From contig OX465103.1 in assembly GCA_949987565.1 (NCBI GenBank), positions 7,649,207 to 7,713,206 on the forward strand: a DNA stretch of 64,000 bases, in the 5' to 3' direction. The notes beneath the pieces are model-generated. The model was not told where the DNA came from, searched no databases, and was given only the letters and a program-made list of their open reading frames with translations. The stretch comes from Luidia sarsii (taxonomy: Eukaryota > Echinodermata > Asteroidea > Paxillosida > Luidiidae). The number at the start of each line of letters is the position of its first letter. Position 1 is the first letter of the stretch. A program made the position numbers and the translations under genes. Positions 49,625 to 62,955 of the stretch are shown piece by piece.

Positions 49625-49850
49625 AAAATACCGGTGCGATTTAGTGGAGCGTTCCTACACACCGCATCGCAAATAAATGTGATTATTTAAAAAGGTCTCA
49701 CTCTTTAGTAGAGTCCGAATTGCGATTCAAATGCCACTTATAATCGCGTTTATTGTCCACACACGCTAAAAAAGTGGAGTTTCAATCACGATTCACATCG
49801 CGATCCAAATAATCGCGTTTCTTTGGTGTAGAGGAAACGACCCTTATGTG
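49625..49850 (-). repeat. repeat family with GAATCGCGATTC-like palindromes, copy 1
   Basis: Carries ATCGCGATCC, GAATTGCGATTC, TAATCGCG and GTGGAGT strings in the reverse order of the + copies at 55438 and 62570, next to GTGCATTGTGGGATT. Probably a nonautonomous DNA transposon; ends are not resolved. Confidence 0.55.
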
Positions 49851-50320
49851 AATGACTCAACCCTACATCACACGGAGCAGCAGTTGCCACTTTCTGCGTT
49901 GAATCAAACTGGGATTCCAATAGAACAAAATCCACCCTGACCAAATAAATGGTAATTACAGTACTTAGTTACATGTACTGTCTTAGGGATTAATTGGTAA
50001 AGAAGACCCACACTACTTCACTGGCTAAGGCCTTAATCTTCTCATCCCCAACTTTCTTATCAGATAAAACCAAATCCACCAGTGAATGGGTCATGTACAA
50101 TGTACTCATGTTGCCAATCACCACTAACCCGTGTCAGGTGAATACAGGCTTCTTCCCAGAGAATGGCCTAAATTTTCCTGTACCGTTCTAAACATTGTTT
50201 TCTTTGCTTTGTCAAAAATTCAGTGGCTGTGGCCCTCTAAACTTTTCAGTTATGAAATGTGGGTTAATATTTATTTGAAATGTGGGTTAATATTTATTCA
50301 ACTTGTTTGCAACCTCTTAA

Positions 50321-50614
50321 AGCCCCTACACAACTTTGGTAAGATCGAAAAACAGAAATGTTCACAGATTTACATGAAACTTAGTTACCAGTATACAGTT
50401 CGAAGATACTGTATGGTAGAAACCTTGCACTGAAATGCTGTATTTTTGGAAAAGAGTCAAATAAATCTTTTACGTCTCACCCCTACGAAAGATATAAACG
50501 ATTTTTCAGAACAATTGAGCTGAAATTTTTACAGGTGTGCTATTTCATGCATGTGTTGGATCAGAAAACGTATGGATGCTATTCTTTGACCTTGACCAAT
50601 GTTGTGTTATCCCT
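50321..50614 (+). mobile_element. TTAA-type MITE, copy with both target sites
   Basis: Left end AGCCCCTACACAACTTTGG, right end CCAATGTTGTGTTATCCCT, with TTAA at 50317-50320 and 50615-50618. It shares the AGAAATGTTCACAGATTTAC-type interior with the shisa-intron copy at 5750-6093, in opposite orientation. Confidence 0.8.
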
Positions 50615-53600
50615 TTAAATAGGATCACTTTACATGTACATACTTTGATGAGCAAATCTTTTGAAGTTGAAGACTCCAAAAGACATGTCAAAGAAGGCAT
50701 CGCTTGGCCTGCCCACCCCAGCCCAGGACCAGCATGCCAACATACATGTATACATGTGCATGTCAATGGCTTGTGCATTGGGTAATTGGATATGGGTCAA
50801 GAAATAAGGTCAGGATTATGCAGGACCTCCATGGCGGTCTCACCAGGTACAAATTGATGTCTAATCCTCAAGGCTGGGTGTCCATCTCGAATGCAGTTCC
50901 ATTTATATAAAGCGCAAGGTCACTAGGATTGTATAAGCGATTCTAGACTAATCTACTGTGCACACACTACACTTAAAAGCAATGAACAAGAAAATTTGGC
51001 AATGTATATTTAACCCGGCCACACCTGGGTTACAATTTGTGGGCACAAATTGGGGCCCAGTTTGGTGCACCTTTTGGGGCATGGTTTTGGACTCAACCTG
51101 ACAATGGATTTGGAGCACAAGCCATTAGGCATCAAGGCATCATCTGCATACAATTTGGATAGGAAGTTGGGGAACGATTTTAGACGATTAGGGAGAAAGT
51201 TTGGGCATAACCAAGGCAAATTCTTAGACAATTTAGGAAACAGTTCAGGATACCAATATTTGAGGCTGTGACAGTGAGGCAAAAATTAGGGAATGATTTT
51301 TAATTTTTTATTATTTAAAAAAATATCTTTTTATTTATTTATTTTGATTATATTTTTATTTCATTTTTTTTTTTTTTTTTTTTTTGGGGGGGGGAATATT
51401 TGGGGAACAAATAAGAGCAACATGGGACAATTTCGGGAATGGAAACAATTATAGGCACAATTTGGGATGGTACATACTGTACATTGTAAAAATCGTCCAG
51501 TGGCTGCTATCTAACAACATTGGAATGTTGAGAGATTCAACATATTTTCACATTATTTTAAGATTGTGGCATTGCATAGTGCATACATGTACATGTACAT
51601 GTACGTACATTGTACATTTTACAGTGTCCATGTATAGTGTACAGTGATGTACAGTACATGTACATGTACATGTACGTCAGACCTGTATGCTCCATCCTCC
51701 AGTATACTGTACATGTGTCTCCGTGACTTCTCTTTCGCATGGTAATGGTTTGATGAGTATGGGTACCGGGGTAAATATAATTTGATGTGATGTTGGATGT
51801 AATGTACATGTACAGTACAATGTACACACACACTGTACATGTACACATGTACACTGTGCATGTATGCATGTTGATTGTTTGGGCCATTATGATATTATCG
51901 TATGCAAAATGGAAACTTTACAGTTTACAGGCCTGGGAGGAAGCATACAAATCACAATTATTTTTTTCTACCAAGAAGGTGTGAAAATTCTTCACTCAAA
52001 CTCAAAGTGGGGGAGAAAAGAATCTGTGGGAAAATGCCGTATACATTAATTTTGAATGGAAGGTCCATACATGTACTGTACGTACCGGTACACATGTATA
52101 CTGTAGTCTGTACAGTAATGTAAAATCTGTCTTCACATGTACAGTACAACTGTACATGTACATGTACAAATTCAATACATTTATAATACTATATTCTTTG
52201 TACACACATGTACATGTACGGTACATGTGTGTGTATACACTGTGCATGTAGGTTAATGTAAATTGGAACATGCACATATACATGTACATGTACATGTACA
52301 TGTACATACATCATGTACAGTACCAGGGGTATATGTTCATAAATGAACAGCCCAAGTGAAAATGTTCAAACATATTGAAGCTACTGTACATTTGTACTAT
52401 ACATACATGTACACTGTACAGTACATTGTACATTATGTACATTTCCATTGTATGCAGTTTGCTGACCACTCACAAATAATAAAATGTACATGTATTTATT
52501 GTATGTGAGTGGTCAGCAAAGGGAACTTTCTAATGCACTGGACAGCTCATTGTTAAGGCTATTGATTGTTTGTGGTCTAATTGAAGGTCAGCCTGATGCT
52601 GCTTATGGACACAATGAGCCCCCATTGTCCCCATCGATTTGATAACCCATGCCATTAGTGTGTCCGCAAACAAGCAGGACTCTTCAGTATGACTAGTTTT
52701 TAACTTTTTATTGAGACACGTCCCCACTAGAAGTGTACAAACAGATACATGTATAATTTCTAAATTTCTATGGGTTTTTTTCAAGACCTAATTTAAATGG
52801 TAACCACTACTAGCAACATAAAGTTACTGGCAATATAATGTACAATATAATGTACATGTACAAAGTACATCACTACATGATACATGTACATGTGTGTTTG
52901 TGTGTGTGTACATTGTACATGTATCATGTAGTGATGTACATGTACATGTACATGTGTGCATACATGTACCGGTACATGTACATTGTACATGGTACATGTA
53001 TATATACATGTACATGTACATGTACTGTAGTTACGGTATCATCGGTATGTATAAATTTATCATTATTGTATACATGTACATGTGTATACAATGTGTACAA
53101 TTACTATCATATACAAACTGTGTACAAGCATGGAGTCCATGGTACTGTACCATGTACATGACATGTACAATGAATTTGACAGAAAGTAGAAAGCAGTGTA
53201 CCGTACAAACGTACATGTACACTGTACATGTACATGAACTGTATCTTTAAATCATTCATACACACACACAGAAATGAATGCGCGCTAAGAGTGAATTACT
53301 AAGATTAAGAGCTACTGTACATGTACCATATTTTGAGCGTGAACAAAATCATGTGTGAATTTCTCTGTGTAGTCCAACCATAGAGCAAGGAATGCTCGAT
53401 GGTCCAACACATTCACTTCACCATCGATAATTGTACATTGTACACTGTATGTGCATGTACCGGTACATGTTATAGGCCAATGAACAAGAATAGCGAACTC
53501 AATTCACACATTTTTCGTTATGCCCTGAACAACTTTGTAAAAGTCTAGTATAGCTTTTCCATTCGGTTTGGAAAAGATAATACTCTGAACGCTACAACTT

Positions 53601-53810
53601 GACTACCAAGAGGGACAATGTTCTGTCGGGTTCAAACTTCCAACTTTCATTAATTAAATCCCTCAGGTAATAACTGATAAATCCCTCCTTTTTTTGTCAC
53701 AAAAGACTGTCCCATACAGCGTACATGTACATGTACATGTACTATTGTAGTGCAAGGTACATGTATGCAAAGTTGCATACAGCTACATGTACATGTACAT
53801 GTACATGGAA

Positions 53811-53992
53811 TTTGGAGGGTCGGATGACTGTAGACTGATCAATAGCATTCTGACAGTAAGCGCGGTGCGATGTTTGGACGTTGCATGCTTTGCGCCGTTC
53901 ACGAAACAGTCGCGGGGCTTAACACTTGCAGACCCACTGCGCACACCGAACTGTCAGAATGCTATCACTCTACAGTCACCCGACCCTCTAAA
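53811..53992 (+). mobile_element. MITE with inverted terminal repeats of about 45 bp
   Basis: The left end TTTGGAGGGTCGGATGACTG, then AGCATTCTGACAGT, faces ACTGTCAGAATGCT and GTCACCCGACCCTCTAAA on the right. The whole 182-base element is nearly a hairpin. A short AATTT-like flank may be the target duplication. Confidence 0.8.
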
Positions 53993-55437
53993 TTTAAAAT
54001 TTTGATACAAAAAAGGGTGACTTGTCGGGTCCAAGTTTCTCAGACTAACAGCTACAGATGTTTGATGTCAATTTTATTCTTCAAGCCACAGCATAGAAGC
54101 TGCCCGGTGTGCAAGCCACAGTAAAGTTTGTAAATTATGTTATGGACTAACTCAATCAATCAGCTGCAGCTCATATTCTGAAAATTACGGTACACTGTAC
54201 GGTACACTGTACACTGTACATTTACTAAGCCTCACAAAGCACTGTATACCCCTTCTTTGCCTAAATAGAAGTTTGGAAATAAACCACACATGTACAGTAT
54301 TACCGCCTACCCGGTACTTAACAAGTACCATACTCATTCATTTATCACTCCACTTGAACACATGGCTTGAGAATGTACAAAAATGTGTACACGTACACAT
54401 ACAATATGTACATTAGAATTCCACCCTGACACTTTTAAGAGCAATTTGATACTCACCCTACGATACAGAATCCATTCATGGCTCCAACTACTGTACATGT
54501 ACGTGTGCACATGTTCGTCAATACAATCCAACCAGAATGCTCGCAGTTTCACTTTGTTCATGTACAGGGTACATGTACATGTATGTTGTTCGTTCCAAGG
54601 CTGCAGTCATGCAACAACTATTCCCAAAGCTTGCATACATCCAACCACACCAGTCTTGTCATCTTGTCAATACTCCAGCCATCCTAACAACAATTCCTGG
54701 TAAAGGTACAACTATGTATGGCAGCGTGGGCCGAGCAATATCACACAGGTGAGAAGAATGAATAGATACCAAAATGTACAGCACCGTGCACTGTCCACAC
54801 AACAAAACGGCTTTGGGATGGACTGCCACAGCACACAACTACTGTACACATGTACCCGTAACGCACTAAGGATGAGTAATCGCTTATCACCACCCTCAGT
54901 GCACTAAACACATAGAGGAATAGGGCCAATGGAGTGCTCCCCATCAACTCCTATTGTTTGCAGTGGGATTCAACTCCCAACTGAAAATACACACAGGTTC
55001 ACAATAGGTGCATAATATGATGGGGGGGGGTGCAGGGGGTATTTATTGACTGATGGGAATGGTGGGAGGGCAACCAGAGGCCATGTGCTAGTAGACATGT
55101 AGGGATGGCTACAGGTGTGCACTGTGTAGCCCTTCTCTCATATACTGGTTATGCATGGGTGTAGCCAACTGTGACAACTACTGTATAACCATGGTACAGT
55201 ACATGTACTGTACATGTACACTTGTATGTATAACAACTCTGTAAGTGCAAGGTTAGCTGTACATGTACTTCAGTAGGACATGGAAACCATCCACTTAGCT
55301 AGATAACATGTACATGTATAATATACTGTACATGTACAACCTACATGTATGGTATCAAACCATGGAGACTCAAGGTACCGTACACACACAGACAGCATCA
55401 CAATACTGCAATGCAGCCATTCTCACTGTCCCAAATG

Positions 55438-55805
55438 TGAATCGTGATTTGAATCATGATTCAAACTCCTCTTCTTTTTGTGTGGACGCAATCAACACGA
55501 TTATCAGTGGGAAAGGGTTTGAATCGCGATTCAGACTCCACTATTAGAGAGACTTTTCCCAAATAATCACGTTTAATTTTGCGATGCGATGTGTGTGGGA
55601 ATGCTCTGTTGAATCGCAGCGGTTCTTTAAATCCCACAATGCACCGATCGCACTCCTCAAGGACACACCCACCATTTGACCACAACTGCTTAGCGCTAAC
55701 GACAATCGGCTTGGATCGTTTGCATCGCGCTTTTTTGGCCTATGTGACATCAAGCAAAAAAAAACCAAGTTTTTGAATCGTGATTCAAATGGCGATCATT
55801 TGGAC
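55438..55805 (+). repeat. repeat family with GAATCGCGATTC palindromes, copy 2
   Basis: Contains AATCGTGATTTGAATCATG, TTTGAATCGCGATTCAGACT, CCACTATTAGAGAGACTTTT and ATCCCACAATGCACCGATCG, shared in order with 62570-62955. Inverted versions of GAATCGTGATTCAAA mark the right side. Confidence 0.7.
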
Positions 55806-56070
55806 AATCAAACCTGAAATACATAAGCACTTGATTATCTTTCAGAGCTTACAAGAACCATATCATCTCATAATATTACACTAAAGTACTGCACATTCCC
55901 ACAAATAATATTTGTAAATTACGGTACATCATAGGCTTTTCATGGAGGAGGAAGCAAGTTATTGTACATTACAAAACATGTACAAGTAAGACATTTTTAC
56001 AGTGACACCATGTACAATATACTAATAATGATATCTTTTCTAAATTGATAAATACAAAAATGTTGCAAAC

Positions 56071-56130
56071 TGCCTTTGAGAAAGGTCCTGCTAGGATCGA
56101 AACGTCAGGCCCACTAAATTTTGAGATTTT
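56071..56130 (+). repeat. dispersed GGATCGAAACGTCAGGCC repeat copy
   Basis: Core and CACTAAATTTTGAGATTT present. It is preceded by ACAAAAATGTTGCAAACTGC, which is the complement of the far end of another copy, so two copies may be fused head to head. Confidence 0.8.
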
Positions 56131-56476
56131 CTTAGTTCTCAGAAGAACCCATCATGAACATACTGTACCTCCAAGACTTGAAGTTAAACAGGTGAAACAT
56201 CCCCGGACACATGTGCAGTTGGCCCCGGCACCAAAAAGCCTTCCCGGGTCCAGTCCTGAGTGCGATCACACACACCGGCGCCTTATTGTGGGCTCATAAC
56301 CGAGTTCACTACGCCAATGGAGCCGGTTCGGTTTTTTCTTGTTTGAGAACAGTATTCCATTTCCGACAGCCACTCTTCAAGACTCTGCCTGGTGCTCTCC
56401 AGTGGTTGGTGTCAACGACGTCCAGACTATCAACTTTCCATACAACAGTGTCAAAGTTCAAATGTTAGAGGAGGGC

Positions 56477-56511
<35 letters not shown>

Positions 56512-56977
56512 AAGAGATCTTGTAAGGAGAGAATTCCTCTGCATGAGGGGAGTTCAGAATAGTTGATGCACAGAGGGACACCAAAGCTGACCCAGGGGTG
56601 AGCAAAGCTGGCCCTACAGTACCTGAGTTACATGCCATCATGTACCAAGGAGAAATGTATGGAAGTTCCCCCCTGGCTTGGCTGTCTGTCAGTCAGCACT
56701 CAACCCAATTCACTTGTTCTCTGGGGCCGCTAGCTTTTTTTTCTCCGTCAATATAGATTATCAAAGGCCTGGATGCAAGACAGTGTCCATGACCATTCTA
56801 TGGCATTGGCAGGGCTACATGTAAGCTAAGCAGAAACCCAGCACCAAGTGTAGTTTTGCAGATTAGATGTCAACTCCTCTCACACCAACAGACATTAAAA
56901 GACTCAATAACAGAGCTACATGTACACGTGTAGTACACTGTACATGTACATACCGGTAATGCAACTTACATGTACAC

Positions 56978-57302
56978 TGCGTTTACACTTGATCCCGCAA
57001 GGAGGATCAGATCCCGCAAGGAGGATCAGATCCCGCAAGGAGGATCAGATCCCGCGAGGAGGATCAGATCCCGCAAGGAGGATCAGATCCCGCAAGGAGG
57101 ATCAGATCCCGCAAGGAGGATCAGATCCCGCAAGGAGGATCAGATCCCGCAAGGAGGATCAGATCCCGCAAGGAGGATCAGATCCAGATCAAAACTGTGT
57201 GTCAACGCAACGCAGGATGAGATCCTGATCCCAGGATCTGATCCTCCTCTCGGGAAGGGTCAGACCCGGTTCAGATCCCGCAATTTTGAAAGTGTAAACG
57301 CA
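56978..57302 (+). mobile_element. TIR element carrying a ten-copy 19-bp tandem array
   Basis: TGCGTTTACACTT at 56978-56990 and AAGTGTAAACGCA at 57290-57302 are perfect inverted ends. Inside, 56991-57180 is ten units of GATCCCGCAAGGAGGATCA, one of them with GCGAGG. Related GATCCTGATCCCAGGATC text fills the rest. The Ser/Asp/Pro/Arg repeat frames over it are artefacts. Confidence 0.75.
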
Positions 57303-58499
57303 ACGTAACGCAAGGCAATTTTTGAGTTGGAGCAAACTTTAAGCCGTTGTTCCTAACAGAACACTGCTCAATTAATATGTAGGTGTCAGCAGGACAAGTT
57401 AATATAGCAAACCAAGTGCTGAGTCTCCAATGCTTGACAAACATACATGTACATGTACTGTACAATAACAGGACTCCATTATGTAGTTGACCGATCACAC
57501 CATGACCAGTTGACCACATGTGGGATTTTGTACCAATTGACAATACATGTACACCAGACACAAACAATTTTTTACAGCAGGTGCGCATTTAAGTACATGT
57601 ACATGTATGGTGTAAAGCTGACTGACATGTACAGTACTGTACATGCACGTTAGTGTACATATGTGCACATGCCATGATGCCGAGGAGTCTAACATACACA
57701 CATACATACATGTACATGTACTAACATGTACGTCACGTGTACATGTACATGTACGTATGTACAGTACATGTACATGTATTTGTAAGCTTAGTACTACATG
57801 TACCGGTACATGTACATGTACAGTGTATGTCTGTGACTCTGTACATGTACATGTACATGTACATGTAGAAGACTGGGCCTGACACTGGTCTTTTCAAAAT
57901 TGCACAGTACAGTATACTGTACATGTATGGGCTCTCAAAAATACTGGACTGTACTGTACCGTACATGTACTTACTGTACTGTGCATGTACATGTACATGT
58001 ACATGTACAGGATACATGTACTGTACATGTACATGTACTTCCTCCTATAGCAGGAATGGACTGACCACCAATACATACATGTACATGTGCGCATGTACAT
58101 GTACAGTGTGTACAGTGCATGTCAAATCATACAGGGATAGGGCCTGAAGTTCTCATGGCTATCGCCACAGAGCTCAGAGAGTCAATCACTATAGTAACAG
58201 TGTCAGCCTGTCACTGTCAGTAAGGTCCCTCCCAGTGCAATCCCACAATGCAACACACAGATGGTTCTCGTTACGAGCAGGGACCTTGGCTCAGATTTCA
58301 AAGAGAGCCCCAGACTGATGCCAAACAGGCATCTATCTCAATTTCTGGCCATTTTCTGTGACATTACAATGGGCTACCGATACAGCCACACTGTTCAGCT
58401 TATGGATTAACTTTGCCCCGGCAATGCATTGATTTTCACTGAATTTATTAAAATCCCCTGTCGCCCTTCATGATATCAAGCACTGGTGTGTTTATGAAG

Positions 58500-58690
58500 T
58501 TAATACAAAAACTATTGCAAACTGCTCACCGACTAAAATGACCTACAATACATAAATCTCAAAAGTTAGAGGGCCTGACATTTCGATCCCACATGTACAC
58601 ACATGTACACATGAAGCAGAACCTTTTCCTTTGAGAAAGGTCCTGCTAGAATCGAAACATCAGGCCCTCTAACTTTTGAGACTGGTGTGT
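58500..58690. repeat. head-to-head pair of GGATCGAAACGTC repeats
   Basis: A - strand copy (58505-58590, reading CTCAAAAGTTAGAGGGCCTG) and a + strand copy (58629-58682, ending AACTTTTGAG) flank a short TACATG-containing spacer. Together they could fold into one long hairpin. Confidence 0.75.
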
Positions 58691-59785
58691 TTAGTGATTA
58701 CAACAGTACCACATGTAATGTACAGTATGTACATGTATGTGTATGTGTTAACTCGTTATGCGTTAGTGCTCGGTTAATATCAGGGAACGAAACCAGAGAG
58801 CAGGGCTACTCTCGCTACACTCTAACAGAGCACATTGCTTCCCCTTACATTTTACATTAGAAACTCTTGCATCAGATAGGCCTATCCATTCATTCCAGGA
58901 AGTTATACATGTACTCACAGAGCGATTCTAGTAAGCTTCTACAGAGAGTATGCCACTATAGCTTCTGAATCAGAACACTAAAGCACCACCCACGTCAGTT
59001 GTGCACTCGGGGAAGTGTACAAATAAGCACAGAGAGAATTACATGACAACTTTCCAACAGCACTTGATCTTCCCCTTCCAGGTCCCAATGAGATTTGCCA
59101 ATCAACGTTTGATACAGATACATACAGTACAGCGGCGATATCACAAGCGTGAGAAACTCCAGCAAAAGGTCATCCTCAAGCATTTCCACCAGCCGAGAGA
59201 GAACAGAAACAAACGGTTCTGGCATGAACAACTTCCTTGTCTTTCCTAGTCTTTCCCCGACAACTGTTGTTGCGCACGTGACGGGGCACCCACATAATCC
59301 ATACTGCGCGAACACTGCCACCAACACATGAAAACACTCCTCAAGCTTTAGCGTGTGCATGAAAACACAGGTGACATGATTTACAGCATTGGTGCAGGAT
59401 GCGTGCACAAATGTACATGTACTTGCGCCATAATAATCACTACAGACGTAAATCTACAATGTACAAATAACTCAACCTCGGAGTGGAAAGTTTTGAGAGG
59501 GAAGGGCTGGCTCCATAGACTATTGTTAATGTCATGCTCCATGCACTTCTTAAGTTTACCTTTGCCTGATTGGCAATGGACCATATAAACACATGTACAT
59601 GTACATGTACATGTAGTTGTACTTGTGCATGCATCTACAGTACAGTAGTCTATTTTATCCCTGCTGGGCCCTTTTCATTGTTTGTCCTCTTTTGTGCAAC
59701 AAACCATGCCAGTTGCATACATGTACATGTACAAGTATGCACTTCTTTCACTTTTATTTTGGCTGTTCCGGCTGTTCAGACTTCA

Positions 59786-59893
59786 GTACATGTACGTGTA
59801 CATGTACGTGTACATGTACGTGTACACATGTACGTGTACATGTACGTGTACATGTACGTGTACATGTACGTGTACATGTACGTGTACATTGTG
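59786..59893 (+). repeat. 12-bp satellite (GTACATGTACGT)
   Basis: About nine copies of a dodecamer, which is the TACATG hexamer doubled with one base changed. This creates a regular ACGTGT/ACATGT alternation. Tyr/Val/Met repeat frames over it are artefacts. Confidence 0.9.
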
Positions 59894-62569
59894 TGTACAT
59901 GTACACGAACAATGTACTGTACGTGTACATGTACATGTATGTGTCCTGTAACAAACTTACTGGTACAAGTGCCATAAAGTAATGATTACTGTACACATGT
60001 ACATGTATACACTGTACACATGTATGTACACTGTACATGTACATGTACATGTATACCGGTACATTTACAATGTACATGTACATCATGAGAAGTACTGTAC
60101 AGGACATACGCTGTACATGTACGTACATTATCACCCGTCGAATGGTAGACTGTAGTACATGTAATGTACATGTACATGTACAATGTACCACAATCATCAG
60201 AGAAGTTACATGTAAGTTTACAGCATTGCTTGAAGCAGGAGGTCATACAAAAGCTGAGAAAGCTGCTTCACAGTACAGTATGTTAAATTGCAAAGAAAAC
60301 TAGCCCATGGTTAAAAGATACACGACTGTACAATGTTCCTTGCATTTGACAAGTTTGAGCCTTGAGGCCTGAATATTTCTGATAGTCCAGAAGTTTCAAG
60401 TACCGGTACGTGTGCGCGAACAAGCAGAGCTTTGGCTGACAACCTGGCTCAATCAAGCATTTTTTGTTGTGCTCAAAACAAAGCCAAATCTGCCAAATCG
60501 GCTCCATGAAACTCAGGACTCTGGTACGGTACTGTATGTTGTTGGTACAGTACAATGTACATGTACATGTACATGTACCTGTAACTTGGCACGGGTGCCA
60601 TTCAGAAGACAATCCATTCATCATTCATGACCACGATGAGACAGTAATACGAGTTTCAATTTCAACCAAAGACACTCAATAAAAATATCTACATGTACAT
60701 GTAGTTCTACATGTACATGTACATGGTGTGCCACTTCCACTCAATGCATTTGTTGCATGAGCCTAGCATACTGGCATAATAAAAAAAAACTCTCTATGTA
60801 CTGTATTTGCACAGAAAAATCAACAATCCCCAAAATAGACTCCATATGAGCTGGTTCCACCATCACTCAATCATAAAATCCACTCTCAAATGTGCAGAGT
60901 TGTTGGTGTGGATTATTAATGAGGAACAAGCGCAAACACCTGTTCCCTTGGAAGAGAAACCAGCCACAGTCATCACTCACATCTTCAAGCCTTGTCCAAA
61001 ATGTCAAACAGAAGACATTCAGTACATTTTGGGTGAGACATGCCAGTAAGTCCTACACATAATGTACTGTACATAATTTATGGGCATGTATAAAATGCAT
61101 ACATATATGAGAAAAGAAAGATAATCAGAGATCATTATCAAACAGACATCACACATGCCATACAGTGATCAATATTAGATTTGGCAAACTGGTTAGGGGT
61201 TACTTACCGGTACTTGAAATAACCTGAGCTTCCATTCATTTTACAAACTGCACGTTCCTATGGATGAGTGTCCTTTTTAAGACCCAAGTTACGTATGTAC
61301 CATGGGTTACGGGGGCAAGGAACAAGCTGTCCAAATACAGATAAATAAAGTAGAACAAAAATGTTCTTGATGCTCATTTCTGACTGGCATAACCGGACAG
61401 CAAAACCTTGTTACATGGACATGTAAGTTAAACCTGGTTAAGTTGATATTCCGTTTACATCAAAGTCTTACTGTACATATGCATTGCCAATATGCTATTT
61501 TGGATAACTTGAAGACCGGATAATTTAAAGGTTTCCATCCATTCCCCTGGACTGTCTTTGACATATCGAGGTCTTACTGATACATACAGTATGCAAATCA
61601 TGAGCAAAGCAAGTACACACACAAAAAACACTCAATGGGCCTGACATTTCAATCCTTGCAGGACCTTTTTACTATTTCAGAAAGGGGAAAAATTTCAGAC
61701 AACCGAGACTGCGGAAAGAAGTTCAGAACCGGTAGCATTAGCAAACCCATTCAACTTACATCATTTCGCTTGACACAAGCCAGAAGTACGGCCCTTCGTG
61801 GGTCAGAATGTACGGCATACTAGGCAGAACCTGGGCCGTGCTGCCACCAGCCACCGCAAAATGTTTCTCCAATGCGGTCAAAACAATAATCCTCAACTTA
61901 AGAGTCGTTGACTTAAGAGCCGGGAAGAGAGGGCTCCCTTGGACTTAATTTTCTCTCCACTTTTCCACAAAGCCTCCAATCGTTTGATTTACTGGCAAGC
62001 ACCAAGGTATCCCCCACACCACAGATCCAAGCGCTGCATGTTGCACACAACACAGACACCTAACAGTAATATTCCCTGACTTGATAAATGACCTGTCTGC
62101 TCTGCTGTGGGCAGAGTATAGCTAGTGGTACCCTTATGCAAAGCCATTTCAACTCTCAACTCACTCCCCTTCCTCCAAAAAAGAAAAAGTAAACTGTCTG
62201 GCCCGTGCACCAATAAGAACACAGTATCCTTGATACCCCTTGGGCAATCAGAGGCAACAATGGCTGCTCCCTGGGTGAATGCCACTTGCCTTGCAGTTTG
62301 CAGTGGACTATGTCTGACCTCAACCTACATACATTGTGTACAAAATCAAATATCTACTCCTGGTATTCAAGAAGTTTTCAAAAGAGAGAAAACAAAAACT
62401 TCCATCAATCCGTCTGTTACAGATTGAAAGTAAGATACAAAAATGTTGCAAACTGCTACAGATTGATCTAAAGATACAGAGCTTTGTCCTCCATATTGGT
62501 GGGTATAAACTTGTTTAGCCATTTTGTCTGGAAAAGCATCACAGTACTGGTAGGGCCATTTCCATTATC

Positions 62570-62955
62570 GATATATTTGGATTCAAATCGCAATTCAAAC
62601 TCCATTTCTTTTTTGTGTGGATGCAATATTTAATGTGTTTATTACTGGGATTTGAATCGCGATTCGGACTCCACTATTAGTGAGACTTTTCATGTTTATT
62701 TGCCACGCAGTACATGTGGGAATGCTTCGCTGAATCACATCAGGTTTTTTTTAATCCCACAATGCACCACTCGCGCTCTGACAGACAGGAAGTGCCACGC
62801 TTGTTTATATACATGTACATGTACATGTATCTCCCTGCATGAGCCACCCTTAAGCCAAGGACACAACCACCATTTGACCACAGTTGCTACCAACAAAGCA
62901 CACAAAAAATTAAAAAGATTTGAATCGCAATTCAAATTGCGATTATTTGCACTGC
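62570..62955 (+). repeat. repeat family with GAATCGCGATTC palindromes, copy 3
   Basis: Carries CAAATCGCAATTCAAACTCC, TTGAATCGCGATTCGGACTC, CACTATTAGTGAGACTTTT, AATCCCACAATGCACCACTC and AAGCCAAGGACACAACCACC in the same order as 55438-55805. Confidence 0.7.

Noticed and set aside
58995..59408. 137-codon frame on the - strand (GERLGKTRKLFMPEPF region)
   Set aside because: No ATG-supported start or known domain; a few open frames of this length are expected by chance in 64 kb.
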